Source: Promethearchaeota archaeon (GTDB taxonomy: Archaea; Asgardarchaeota; Lokiarchaeia; Sigynarchaeales; SOKP01). Taken from it: a stretch of DNA of 13,394 nucleotides. The notes beneath the pieces were generated by a model that was given only the letters and a program-made list of their open reading frames with translations, did not search any database and was not told the origin of the DNA. The translations under genes and the position numbers were made by a program. The stretch lies in contig JAUXAJ010000124.1 of NCBI GenBank assembly GCA_030620005.1, positions 1 to 13,394 of the forward strand, written 5' to 3'. Positions 7,555-13,394 of this stretch are shown one piece after another (the stretch's first letter is position 1; every line of letters starts with the position of its first letter).

Positions 7555-8319
7555 TCAGTGCGGATCGCCGTGCGCATAGAACAGTTGAGCTCGATTTAAG
7601 TCACACGGGAGCTTGTTGCCCCTTAAATCTAAAAGATTAAGTTTTTTAAGATTTTTTAAGTTATCCAAGTCATTTTCATTTGAGATTCGATTATTTGTCA
7701 AGCACAAATCGGTGAGGTTTATCACATCGTCCAAACCATTAATTTCCATAATTCTATTACCATCAAGTTCAAGGGAAACAAGATTTTGTAGCTTGTCGAT
7801 TCCCTTAATTTCTGTTATATGATTGTTTTTTATGTTCAAAGATATGAGATTGACGAGCTTGTCAAGACCTTCGATCTGGTTGATATAATTATTGGAAAGC
7901 CTTAAAACCATGAGATTATTCAAGTTTTCAAGTCCTCCAATTCTTTCAATTTGATTAGACGCTAAATCAAGAAACTGTAAATTGGCGAGTTCGTCGAGCC
8001 CTTCGATTTTAGTAATCTTATTTAAATCTAAATCTAAACTTTCTAATTTTTTCAAGTTCTCGAGCCCTTTGATTTTAGTTATTTTATTTAAGCCTAATTT
8101 TAACACTTTTAAATTTATCAAGTTCTCGAGCCCTTTAATTTTGGAAATCTGAGTGCCTGTTACAACTAATTTTTCAAGTTCCACTAGCTCAGATAATCCT
8201 TGCATGTCGGAAAGACTTGTTATTAAGTGCTTACAACAACTTGGAGCGTATAAACTCTTTAACCCGTTTGACATTCCAACCTCGATTTCAGTTTCCTTAA
8301 AGACAACAATATCCTTCAT
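7555..8319 (-). CDS. SDS22-like leucine-rich-repeat protein
   Basis: This 254-residue protein consists of a short N-terminal cap (residues 1-35, with a CC pair in APSCCKHL) and about nine consecutive 22-residue repeats of the pattern GLENLxNLxxLxLxxNxIxxI, for example KGLENLINLKVLKLGLNKITKI. The repeat type is that of SDS22 (protein phosphatase 1 regulatory subunit) and internalins, a curved protein-binding scaffold. The last repeat is altered (NLLDLRGNKLP), as expected for a capping unit, and the tail ends AQLFYAHGDPH. No signal peptide or membrane segment is seen, so a cytosolic binding role is likely. ATG 8319 lies 6 bases after the stop of a frameshifted gene that looks like the N-terminal domain of the same Lokiarchaeal LRR family, so this may be the surviving C-terminal half of a once longer protein. 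Confidence 0.85.
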   Translation of the reverse strand: MKDIVVFKETEIEVGMSNGLKSLYAPSCCKHLITSLSDMQGLSELVELEKLVVTGTQISKIKGLENLINLKVLKLGLNKITKIKGLENLKKLESLDLDLNKITKIEGLDELANLQFLDLASNQIERIGGLENLNNLMVLRLSNNYINQIEGLDKLVNLISLNIKNNHITEIKGIDKLQNLVSLELDGNRIMEINGLDDVINLTDLCLTNNRISNENDLDNLKNLKKLNLLDLRGNKLPCDLNRAQLFYAHGDPH

Positions 8320-8325
8320 TGTAAT

Positions 8326-8666
8326 CTAATCGTTCATTTTTTTTCTTAGATTTTTGAGCAACGGAAACGCAAGATTTCGATGTAATAAGGTGGTATCGTA
8401 ATCGTGTTCAGCCCACGCTTGGAGATTGGAGCAATGACCTCGAAACTCCTCAAGTGGCGATATTTTAAGCTCGTTATATTTGGAGGCCCAGTCTTTCTCC
8501 TCAAGCTCATCAATAGATTTAATCTCGTCATATTCTGGAATATTACTTGTCGGAATATTGAAAGCCAAATATTTACATTGTTTAACAACTTGCCGTTAAC
8601 ATAGATGTTGGTCTTGTCGTCTTCCAGCTTGAGCGTTAAAAATAAGTTAACCTTGAATTCTTTCAT
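8326..8666 (-). pseudogene. Frameshifted N-terminal domain of Lokiarchaeal-type LRR protein
   Basis: From ATG 8666 the frame reads MKEFKVNLFLTLKLEDDKTN and IYVNGKL, then loses sense near 8583-8588. In the neighbouring frame the text continues QCKYLAFNIPTSNIPEYDEI and, later, FRGHCSNLQAWAEHDYDTTL and LHRNLAFPLLKNL, ending at TAG 8326-8328. Restoring one T to TTGTTAAA (making KLFKQCKYL) gives exactly 113 uninterrupted residues. I recognise this from memory as the conserved N-terminal domain of large Lokiarchaeal LRR proteins, where it is followed by more sequence and then the repeats. Here the segment is also cut short after FPLLK, and an LRR gene starts 6 bases later. It is either a degraded gene or, less likely, a sequencing error or programmed frameshift. 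Confidence 0.7.
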
Positions 8667-8682
8667 TTTGGTCAATTCTCAG

Positions 8683-8787
8683 ATTTAATTCAACTAAACA
8701 AATTCTTGTCTTTAGAAGTTATTTATTAAATATTCACGCGCTTATTTAAATTCTTATTGTTTGGATATTTAATTCAACTAAACAAAT
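8683..8787. repeat. 21-base perfect direct repeat, 84-base period
   Basis: The same 21 bases, beginning ATTTAATTCAACTAAACAAA, occur at 8683-8703 and again at 8767-8787. The 63 bases between them are unrelated. The pair lies between the frameshifted LRR gene and the two-TM membrane gene. It is not a simple AT tract, since it contains the C-bearing core TTCAACTAAAC. It may be the footprint of an excision or duplication, or two binding sites. Confidence 0.75.
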
Positions 8788-8830
8788 ATTCATGTATTCA
8801 TGAGAAAATTAATTTTATTGAAACAGACTC

Positions 8831-9370
8831 TCAAATTTTTAATTTATCCTTTATTTCAATTTTATGTTCTTTACAACATTTCTTAAAATATTTAAGAAAT
8901 CCTTTCTTAACATCATCTCCATATGGTTTTTCTCCGTTATAAAAATATTCTAGATTTGATCCTAACTTATGGATTGAAACAAATCCTTCATAATCGTCCA
9001 AGATATCGATTTTCCATTTATCATTTCCGATCTCTATTATTTTATCATCTTTAATGTCAAAATATTTTATATTAAGTACTTCTTCAAAGACTTTTATACC
9101 TATTTGATGTATTTTGTTTTTAATATCTTTAGGAAAAGAACCTCCGTTTCCATATTTAAACAAATTATAAAGATCTTGAAATAAATCTTGTTGTGAATCT
9201 TTATTTTTCAAATATTCAATAGAATCCCTTATAATGCTTAATACTAAAAGAATAATAGTTAAAAAAATACTAATAAAACTGCTAAATGAGTCAATAATTA
9301 ATATAATAAGTGATAATAAGTAAAATAAAATAATTATTAACAAAAGAAATTTTTTGATTAATGACACCAT
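8831..9370 (-). CDS. Unknown protein with two N-terminal membrane helices
   Basis: This 179-residue protein is not recognised. Residues about 7-28 and 32-48 are two closely spaced, strongly hydrophobic helices rich in Ile and Leu, after a short basic start (MVSLIKKF). The rest (50-179) is soluble and charged, and contains a GNGGSFPKDIKNKIHQIG stretch, a GNDKWKIDILDDYEGFVSI strand-rich part and a CC pair near the end (KKCCKEHK). A membrane-anchored cytosolic domain is the likely topology. The ATG at 9370 overlaps the first codons of a divergent frame by 10 bases and has no clear Shine-Dalgarno site; a leaderless transcript is possible. Confidence 0.6.
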   Translation of the reverse strand: MVSLIKKFLLLIIILFYLLSLIILIIDSFSSFISIFLTIILLVLSIIRDSIEYLKNKDSQQDLFQDLYNLFKYGNGGSFPKDIKNKIHQIGIKVFEEVLNIKYFDIKDDKIIEIGNDKWKIDILDDYEGFVSIHKLGSNLEYFYNGEKPYGDDVKKGFLKYFKKCCKEHKIEIKDKLKI

Positions 9371-9687
9371 TAAGCTTTTTATTATGTTTTATAATATATA
9401 CCCCTTATATATATATTATCACAATTTCAGTTGAAATAATAGCAAATAAACCTGAAGAAAATATAAGTAAGAAAGTCTTAGGTTGGGACGCAATGATGCA
9501 AACTACGAGACAAATATTTGATGATATTGATGAGGGAAAAATCTCAACTGGCGCTGTAGTAAAAAAAATCATAGCTGGCAAAATTAAAGCGAAAAATGTC
9601 AGAACATTAACCAAATTAGATAAAATACAAGCTTTATTAAAAAGTGAAAAAAAAGTATTAAAAATATTAAAAAGTTCGATTTTGTAG
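9361..9687 (+). CDS. Lysine-rich small protein of unknown function, start uncertain
   Basis: The frame is open from ATG 9361 for 108 codons, but the first 30 codons are low-complexity and include a TATATATATATT stretch (about 9404-9417) that looks more like a promoter. The believable protein part begins later, for example at the ATG-ATG pair at 9493 (MMQTTRQIFDDIDEGKISTG) after an AGGTTGGG element. That part is hydrophilic and mostly helical, ending KKVLKILKSSIL. If the long form were used, residues 5-25 would be a membrane segment. It may be a fragment of a larger lost gene. The opposite strand is also open here but reads as a hydrophobic mirror image typical of antisense. Confidence 0.4.
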   Translation: MTPLSFLLCFIIYTPYIYIITISVEIIANKPEENISKKVLGWDAMMQTTRQIFDDIDEGKISTGAVVKKIIAGKIKAKNVRTLTKLDKIQALLKSEKKVLKILKSSIL

Positions 9688-10009
9688 TTCCTTAAAAGAT
9701 CCAAACTCTCCTGAAATATAGTTAGAGAGCGTACTAGTTGAAAAGGACTTTTTATAGACTCGTTCTAATATTTTTTGAATCTCTTCAAGTTTAAAACCTA
9801 ATGAAGCTAAAATCATTATATCAAAAATGGCAGACGGTCAACGAATTTAACCATTCTGCGAATCTTTCTGCGTTCTCAAACTCTTCTACCATAGAACTCA
9901 ATTGGAAACCTGTTGATATTCCAAACTCTTTCAGGGGAAGTTGTCCTAAATGTGGAATGGGATTCACATATATGAACGGATCAATTGTAAGTGATCCGAA
10001 GTTTACCAA
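9667..10009 (-). pseudogene. Frameshifted ORF with helix-turn-helix-like C-terminus
   Basis: From TTG 10009 the minus strand reads a 62-residue frame that includes a typical amphipathic helix (MVEEFENAERFAEWLNSLT) and stops at VCHF-TGA. Removing one T from the T5 run (plus-strand A5 at 9823-9827) lets the frame run on as VCHFDIMILASLGFKLEEIQ, then KILERVYKKSFSTSTLSNYI and SGEFGSFKELQNRTF to a TAA at 9667-9669. The second half looks like a helix-turn-helix, as found in transposases, resolvases or small regulators; I cannot name the family. The opposite strand has an open 72-codon frame with a CPKCG motif, which I take as antisense coincidence because its composition is serine-rich and irregular. 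Confidence 0.45.
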
Positions 10010-10081
10010 GAAATCCTAAGATCTAATTTATAAAAAGAATATAAGTCTCAATAATTAGAAAAAGAACTAAAATTAAAACAG

Positions 10082-10237
10082 TTATTTATTGTCCCCATAA
10101 GTAATAATATATTCCTCAAAATCCCTTGTTGCAGAAGTTGATTCGTCATATCTAACGGAATTTATATCCACTGTATTATCAAAGAACTGAGATATATGAG
10201 TCTTACCACTACTGCCATACATTTTCTCTTCTCCCAT
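10082..10237 (-). CDS. Small acidic protein of unknown function
   Basis: This frame gives 51 residues, MGEEKMYGSSGKTHISQFFD and onward, ending EEYIITYGDNK. There is no recognisable domain; GSSGKT resembles part of a phosphate loop but lacks the rest of a P-loop. I prefer ATG 10237 because a GGTGAG element lies 3 bases before it and because a TATA-like stretch (plus 10270-10287) would place the transcript start near the alternative upstream ATG at 10264 (60 residues). It lies 75 or more bases downstream of the Clp-fold protease gene on the same strand and appears to have its own promoter. Confidence 0.5.
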   Translation of the reverse strand: MGEEKMYGSSGKTHISQFFDNTVDINSVRYDESTSATRDFEEYIITYGDNK

Positions 10238-10269
10238 TTTCTCACCAATATATAAATAACTCATTTATT

Positions 10270-10287
10270 TATTTATATATTTATAAG
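10270..10287 (-). promoter_or_regulatory. Candidate TATA box of the small acidic protein gene
   Basis: On the minus strand this reads ACTTATAAATATATAAAT, an archaeal TATA-like stretch about 35-50 bases upstream of the ATG at 10237. It makes the upstream ATG at 10264 less likely as the start. The surrounding 75 bases are nearly pure A-T, so specificity is low. Confidence 0.3.
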
Positions 10288-10339
10288 TTTATTTATAAAT
10301 ATAAATTTATAATTTTATATTTTTACATTATAAAACAAA

Positions 10340-11338
10340 TTATTCGATTTTATTCCATCCTTGTCTAATTACTTTTTGTGTGTATCCAGTTTGAGGTATT
10401 GGTACTGGAGGTACTTTGAACTGGTGTCTTTGGATAATTTTTTCTGTTTGAAATATGTGTATTAATTTTTCAGATTGAATTATTGCTCTATTAAAAGTCC
10501 CACTTCTTTCATTTTCCTCAACCAAAAACGATTCTTCGCTAAAAAGTTCATTAAGAGATAACATTTCATTATATTCATTAAAAAGCTCCATTATTAAAGA
10601 TTCTAAATTTTCATCAGGTTCGAGTATATTTAATTTTAGGAGATTTTTAGCCTCATCTCGTCCAATTAAATAAGTATGAGAAAATCTCTCCCTCGTTAAT
10701 GTATTAACAATATGATTTATTTGTTTTTTGTTATTCATATGATGTGAAAGTAAATAATTTGCTAGAAATTCGTTTTGCTTGGTTGTTCTGTGGACAGCTC
10801 CTAATGCTAATGGATGAACAGTCTTTGATAGTTGGTCAAATGCGTTTTTGAGTGATTTTTCATTTTTTAATCCAGATTCTTTAGCTAAATTAATATATGC
10901 TGATACATCTTCAACACTAATGGGCACTTTTTGATTAGGATTTGTAGGAAGTGTAGGAGCAAGAGGATGAGGAAGTGATGGATCGATTGGACTTAGTTGT
11001 CCCAATTTAGTCATGATTATCTCAATTGCACCTAAACAAATGAGAGTAGCACAACTATATGCTTTAAATGGTACAATCACATTGAAATCTCTACAATATT
11101 CTCGAAACAAATTAACTAATCCAAATCCCGCCATCGTAATACCACCAGTACTATATATAAATAAATCCAGTTTATTTATTTCGTTCATACTGGATAAATG
11201 ATCATTAATGATTGTAATTACATCCATTCCTATTTTAGTTTCAAATTTTCGACGATCTCCTGTTATATATACAATTAATTTTGATTTTCTTAGGTCTTGA
11301 ATTTCTTTTATTAAATTATTGATTTTTTCTCTATTCAA
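10340..11338 (-). CDS. SDH-family Clp-fold serine protease
   Basis: This 332-residue protein fits the serine dehydrogenase proteinase (SDH, PF01972-type) family with a ClpP/crotonase fold. Visible motifs are YITGDRRKF near residue 24, the oxyanion-loop-like IYSTGGITMAG (61-71), VPFKAYSCATLICLGA with the presumed nucleophile Ser95, and TKLGQLSPIDPSL with Asp119. The usual family motif is HSAGTL; here the bases give YSCATL. The second half is helical, with NEFLANYLLSHHM near 190 and a proline-rich end (KVPPVPIPQTGY). No signal peptide is seen, so it is probably cytosolic or loosely membrane-associated. The substrate is unknown. It starts at ATG 11338 and is followed by the small acidic gene. 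It has no ATPase partner nearby, unlike ClpP. Confidence 0.85.
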   Translation of the reverse strand: MNREKINNLIKEIQDLRKSKLIVYITGDRRKFETKIGMDVITIINDHLSSMNEINKLDLFIYSTGGITMAGFGLVNLFREYCRDFNVIVPFKAYSCATLICLGAIEIIMTKLGQLSPIDPSLPHPLAPTLPTNPNQKVPISVEDVSAYINLAKESGLKNEKSLKNAFDQLSKTVHPLALGAVHRTTKQNEFLANYLLSHHMNNKKQINHIVNTLTRERFSHTYLIGRDEAKNLLKLNILEPDENLESLIMELFNEYNEMLSLNELFSEESFLVEENERSGTFNRAIIQSEKLIHIFQTEKIIQRHQFKVPPVPIPQTGYTQKVIRQGWNKIE

Positions 11339-11431
11339 AATTATTTCCTCTAAAATAGTCTATATTAAAATATTATTTTTTATATTATTATAAAATTCTT
11401 TTTTATTTGAAATTTTTTTTTTAAGAAATAG

Positions 11432-11721
11432 ATGTCAATGATTGGTATTGCTTGGGCAAAAAACAAGTTATTTAGAAAAACGCTTAGAATACAGTATCAA
11501 GAAAAAAAAAAAGATTTTAAATACTTGAAATTAATGATCATCTAAACGAATACAAGAGAGAATTTTTAAGAGAAAAATATGAGGATTTTGGATAAGAACG
11601 CTTACTTTAAATTAGAACTAAAGGCAGTGCGAGAAACTCAGTACAAGATCCGGCATTTCAGTCAAGATTCGTTAAATTTGACGCAGAGTTCCAAAAGATA
11701 GGGAATTTATTTCTAAATTAA
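11432..11721 (+). pseudogene. Decayed lysine-rich gene with several frameshifts
   Basis: Protein-like text runs through this stretch while hopping between two frames: MSMIGIAWAKNKLFRKTLRI and QYQEKKKDFKYL (frame of ATG 11432), then NDHLNEYKREFLREKYEDF (from 11533), then DKNAYFKLELKAVRETQ (from 11591), then NSVQDPAFQSRFVKFDAEFQ and KIGNLFLN before TAA 11719-11721. Each piece has the same helical, Lys/Glu-rich character and they join end to end, as expected for an inactivated gene of about 95 residues. The family is not recognised. No intact alternative exists on either strand in this gap, and the region further on to 11875 shows nothing else. Confidence 0.4.
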
Positions 11722-11890
11722 AGTAGTAAAAGAATCATCATAAAAAAATTTTTAGGTTTATTTTGTATTGTCTTTGCCTAATCTCCTTAAAAATCAAAAA
11801 TTTTAATTAATAGCTTACATTATTTTTGACATAATCGATGATTTGTGATAATATATCTAAAAAATTAAAATATATTTGAATGAGAGTAAA

Positions 11891-12262
11891 ATGTCATACA
11901 TTAAATACAAGATACCTGACAAGGTTAAAACTCAAATTAAAAGAGCTCTTACCACAATTGCAGAAACACGAGATTCCAAAATTCGAAAAGGAATGAACGA
12001 AGTTACGAAATCAATTGAACGGAGGCTTTCAAAACTCGTAATTTTAGCGGAAGATGTAAGTCCCCCCGAGATACTTTTCCACGTACCTCTATTGTGTGAA
12101 GAAAATAGCATTCCTTACGCGTATATTTCGTCTAAAAAAGAAATTGGAAATGCAGTTAAAATGAATGTGAGTTCTTCGGCCATTTCTATAGAAAACGAGG
12201 GTTCTGGAAACGATAAGTTATTTAGGGATCTTATAAGGCAAATTAACGAATTAAAAAAGTAA
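11891..12262 (+). CDS. rpl7ae: Large ribosomal subunit protein eL8 / L7Ae
   Basis: The 123-residue product is the kink-turn RNA-binding protein that serves in the 50S subunit and, in archaea, also in box C/D and H/ACA guide RNPs and RNase P. The family signatures are RKGMNEVTKSIER (RNA-binding helix near residues 32-44), LVILAEDVSPPEILFHVPLL (44-65), CEENSIPYAYISSKKEIGNA, and the SSSAISIEN strand. ATG 11891 matches the family start, with GAGAG upstream; an in-frame TTG at 11876 would add five residues and is less likely. eS28 follows after 12 bases, so they form an operon. Confidence 0.95.
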   Translation: MSYIKYKIPDKVKTQIKRALTTIAETRDSKIRKGMNEVTKSIERRLSKLVILAEDVSPPEILFHVPLLCEENSIPYAYISSKKEIGNAVKMNVSSSAISIENEGSGNDKLFRDLIRQINELKK

Positions 12263-12274
12263 ACGGGGAGTTTT

Positions 12275-12520
12275 TTGGTAAAGTTAGACAAATCAAAAGG
12301 AATGCATGTTGCCGATCAATCCATTCCTGCTGAAGTAATACAAGTTGTTGGGCGTACTGGCCTCCACGGCGAAGTCACTCAGTGTAAAGTTCGAATTCTT
12401 GAAGGTAGAGATAAAAACAGGATATTAACAAGGAACATAAAAGGGCCAATAAGAGTAACCGATGTAGTAATTCTACGTGAAGTAGAAAGAGAAGCTAGAA
12501 AAATCAGGCGCCGGCGCTGA
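12275..12520 (+). CDS. rps28e: Small ribosomal subunit protein eS28
   Basis: This 81-residue OB-fold protein of the 30S subunit carries the diagnostic [20 protein letters not shown] start, the [18 protein letters not shown] block and the [17 protein letters not shown] end. The start is TTG 12275, 4 bases after GGGGAG (12265-12270), giving an N-terminal extension of about ten residues; ATG 12302 would give a shorter 72-residue form close to the usual family length. The close spacing to L7Ae (12 bases) shows co-transcription. The usual third partner eL24 does not follow; it lies with eS6 upstream. Confidence 0.95.
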   Translation: MVKLDKSKGMHVADQSIPAEVIQVVGRTGLHGEVTQCKVRILEGRDKNRILTRNIKGPIRVTDVVILREVEREARKIRRRR

Positions 12521-12810
12521 ACATCAATTAGCATGTTTAATAATTCTTCTTTTATTTAACCAAATTTTTGTGTATCAAATTTTTATTTGCAGTAAAATGT
12601 TCTATTTTTCTTTGTTTAATGTCCGAGAAATTTAAGGTGGTCTCTTGATCATCGCTCTGGATTTTTAGTACAAGAAAAAAGCCATTAGAATGGGAATTCT
12701 AAATTAATTGATGGAAATGAGATTGAAATAAAAATAAATCTTAAAAAATCATCATCATCATTATAATCTCAAAATTAACATTTAAACCAAAAAAGACTTA
12801 ATTTTACAAC
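12521..12810. other. Intergenic stretch with possible gene remnants
   Basis: After eS28 come T-rich runs (about 12545-12590) that may end the ribosomal transcript. Further on, a short plus-strand frame at about 12690-12767 reads NGNSKLIDGNEIEIKINLKK to a TAA, which is protein-like but has no start and is preceded by a stop. A CATCATCATCATC tract is simple repeat. I see no intact gene. Confidence 0.35.
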
Positions 12811-13017
12811 TTATTCTTCAAAAAATTCTAATAAATCTAAAGTTTCGTTATATTCTTTTTGTAAGAATTCACGAATAGCTGTTCGAATAGCTTCGCTCCT
12901 GCTAGGAAAAATTCTCATTTTAATTAATTTTTGAATATTTTTTTCATATACATGAGGTAAATTGATTGTTATATTATGCATCGGAGATTTACTTTTCTCG
13001 TTCTTTTTGCTTGGCAT
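12811..13017 (-). CDS. Ribbon-helix-helix (CopG/Arc-type) transcriptional regulator
   Basis: The 68-residue protein has a basic N-terminal arm (MPSKKNEKSKSP) and then the ribbon-helix-helix fold: strand HNITINLP (residues 14-21), helix VYEKNIQKLIKMR, the turn IFPSRSEAIR and the second helix AIRTAIREFLQKE, with an acidic tail ending LEFFEE. SRSEAIRTAIREFL is the family's characteristic second-helix pattern. Such dimers bind DNA through the paired strands and often repress their own gene. No toxin gene is adjacent, so a stand-alone regulator is more likely than an antitoxin. Start ATG 13017 lies directly beside an inverted repeat (13020-13046). Confidence 0.88.
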   Translation of the reverse strand: MPSKKNEKSKSPMHNITINLPHVYEKNIQKLIKMRIFPSRSEAIRTAIREFLQKEYNETLDLLEFFEE

Positions 13018-13019
13018 TG

Positions 13020-13046
13020 TTATTATTTTAAATGTTTTAATAATAA
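13020..13046. promoter_or_regulatory. Inverted repeat next to the RHH gene start, possible operator
   Basis: TTATTATT (13020-13027) and AATAATAA (13039-13046) are perfect 8-base inverted arms separated by 11 bases, starting 2 bases upstream of the regulator's ATG. RHH proteins commonly bind such paired sites to autoregulate. The arms are A-T only, so chance is a real alternative. Confidence 0.3.
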
Positions 13047-13310
13047 AAAATACATAAGATGATAAAAGTTACTTATAAAAGAATATGCAATTATATTCTT
13101 TGCCCTTAATTATTTCCTACTTTATTAATATAATAAAATAAGAATAAGTTTTATATAAAATTATCGGCATCTTTTAAAGAACTCCATATCAACCATTAAG
13201 TTTAAAAATAGAAAAACTATTAACGGGATAATAACGGAATAAAAATTCATTAAAAATTTTTTTACCTGGAATAAAACAGCATTAAATATTAAGTATTATA
13301 ATCAATATTG

Positions 13311-13394
13311 TTATAGTCTCTCGTCCTTTTTCACGTATCTACCTCGAGTTTCTATGACTGCAACATTTTTAATAATCTCTTTAAATATTTTAGT
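13311..13394 (-). CDS. 3' end of a gene cut by the right edge
   Basis: On the minus strand, the frame enters from 13394 and reads TKIFKEIIKNVAVIETRGRY and VKKDERL before TAA at 13311-13313, 27 codons with protein-like composition. I cannot name the protein from this tail. The 260-odd bases between this stop and the RHH gene are AT-rich and hold no other gene I can see, apart from a TATA-like ATTCTTTTATAAG (minus strand, about 13071-13085) that may serve the RHH gene. Confidence 0.5.
   Translation of the reverse strand, partial: TKIFKEIIKNVAVIETRGRYVKKDERL

Noticed and set aside
9405..9704. Minus-strand hydrophobic frame of about 99 codons
   Set aside because: It is the antisense of a lysine-rich frame; its hydrophobic, Phe/Ile-rich text is what complementing AAA-rich codons produces.
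9801..10019. Plus-strand frame with a CPKCG motif resembling a zinc ribbon
   Set aside because: Only one cysteine pair is present, the rest is serine- and asparagine-rich and irregular, and the opposite strand gives a better amphipathic protein over the same bases.
12750..12765. CATCATCATCATC tract as a microsatellite of interest
   Set aside because: Only about four units long; trivial in an AT-rich intergenic stretch.

Overview
The window looks like a stretch of an AT-rich archaeal genome, most probably an Asgard archaeon of the Lokiarchaeia group. The archaeal/eukaryotic-type ribosomal proteins (eS6, eL24, eL8/L7Ae, eS28), the RNA polymerase subunit RpoN (Rpb10) and a fused formaldehyde-activating enzyme/hexulose-phosphate synthase all point to archaea. 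The narrower placement rests on a leucine-rich-repeat protein whose N-terminal domain I recognise from memory as a Lokiarchaeal family. No tRNA, rRNA, CRISPR array or intact insertion sequence is visible.

Left part (1-6.0 kb). A plus-strand membrane gene enters from the left edge and resembles an M50/site-2-protease-like protein without the HExxH metal site. Then come four minus-strand genes: a winged-helix-like iron-sulfur protein with two [4Fe-4S] ferredoxin motifs, the bifunctional Fae-HPS enzyme (formaldehyde fixation/release and ribulose-5-phosphate metabolism), and a radical-SAM protein translationally coupled (TAATG) to an unidentified 287-residue protein.

Middle part (6.0-11.7 kb). 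eS6 and eL24 form a short plus-strand operon. Next is a block of mixed, partly decayed genes: a truncated second copy of rpoN, the intact rpoN, an SDS22-like LRR gene preceded by its probable former N-terminal part (now frameshifted), a two-TM membrane protein, a lysine-rich small gene, a frameshifted gene with a helix-turn-helix look, a small acidic protein, an SDH-type Clp-fold serine protease, and a decayed ORF just before the next ribosomal genes.

Right part (11.8-13.4 kb). eL8/L7Ae and eS28 form a second plus-strand ribosomal operon, followed by a minus-strand ribbon-helix-helix regulator with a possible operator at its start, and the 3' end of a further minus-strand gene cut by the right edge.

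The main theme is core translation/transcription genes interrupted by an eroding accessory segment. The clearest signs of recent change are the truncated rpoN duplicate and two genes that each become readable again after one single-base correction. I do not see a convincing new multi-gene system; the Clp-fold protease with its small neighbour and the radical-SAM pair are the most plausible uncharacterised functional units.
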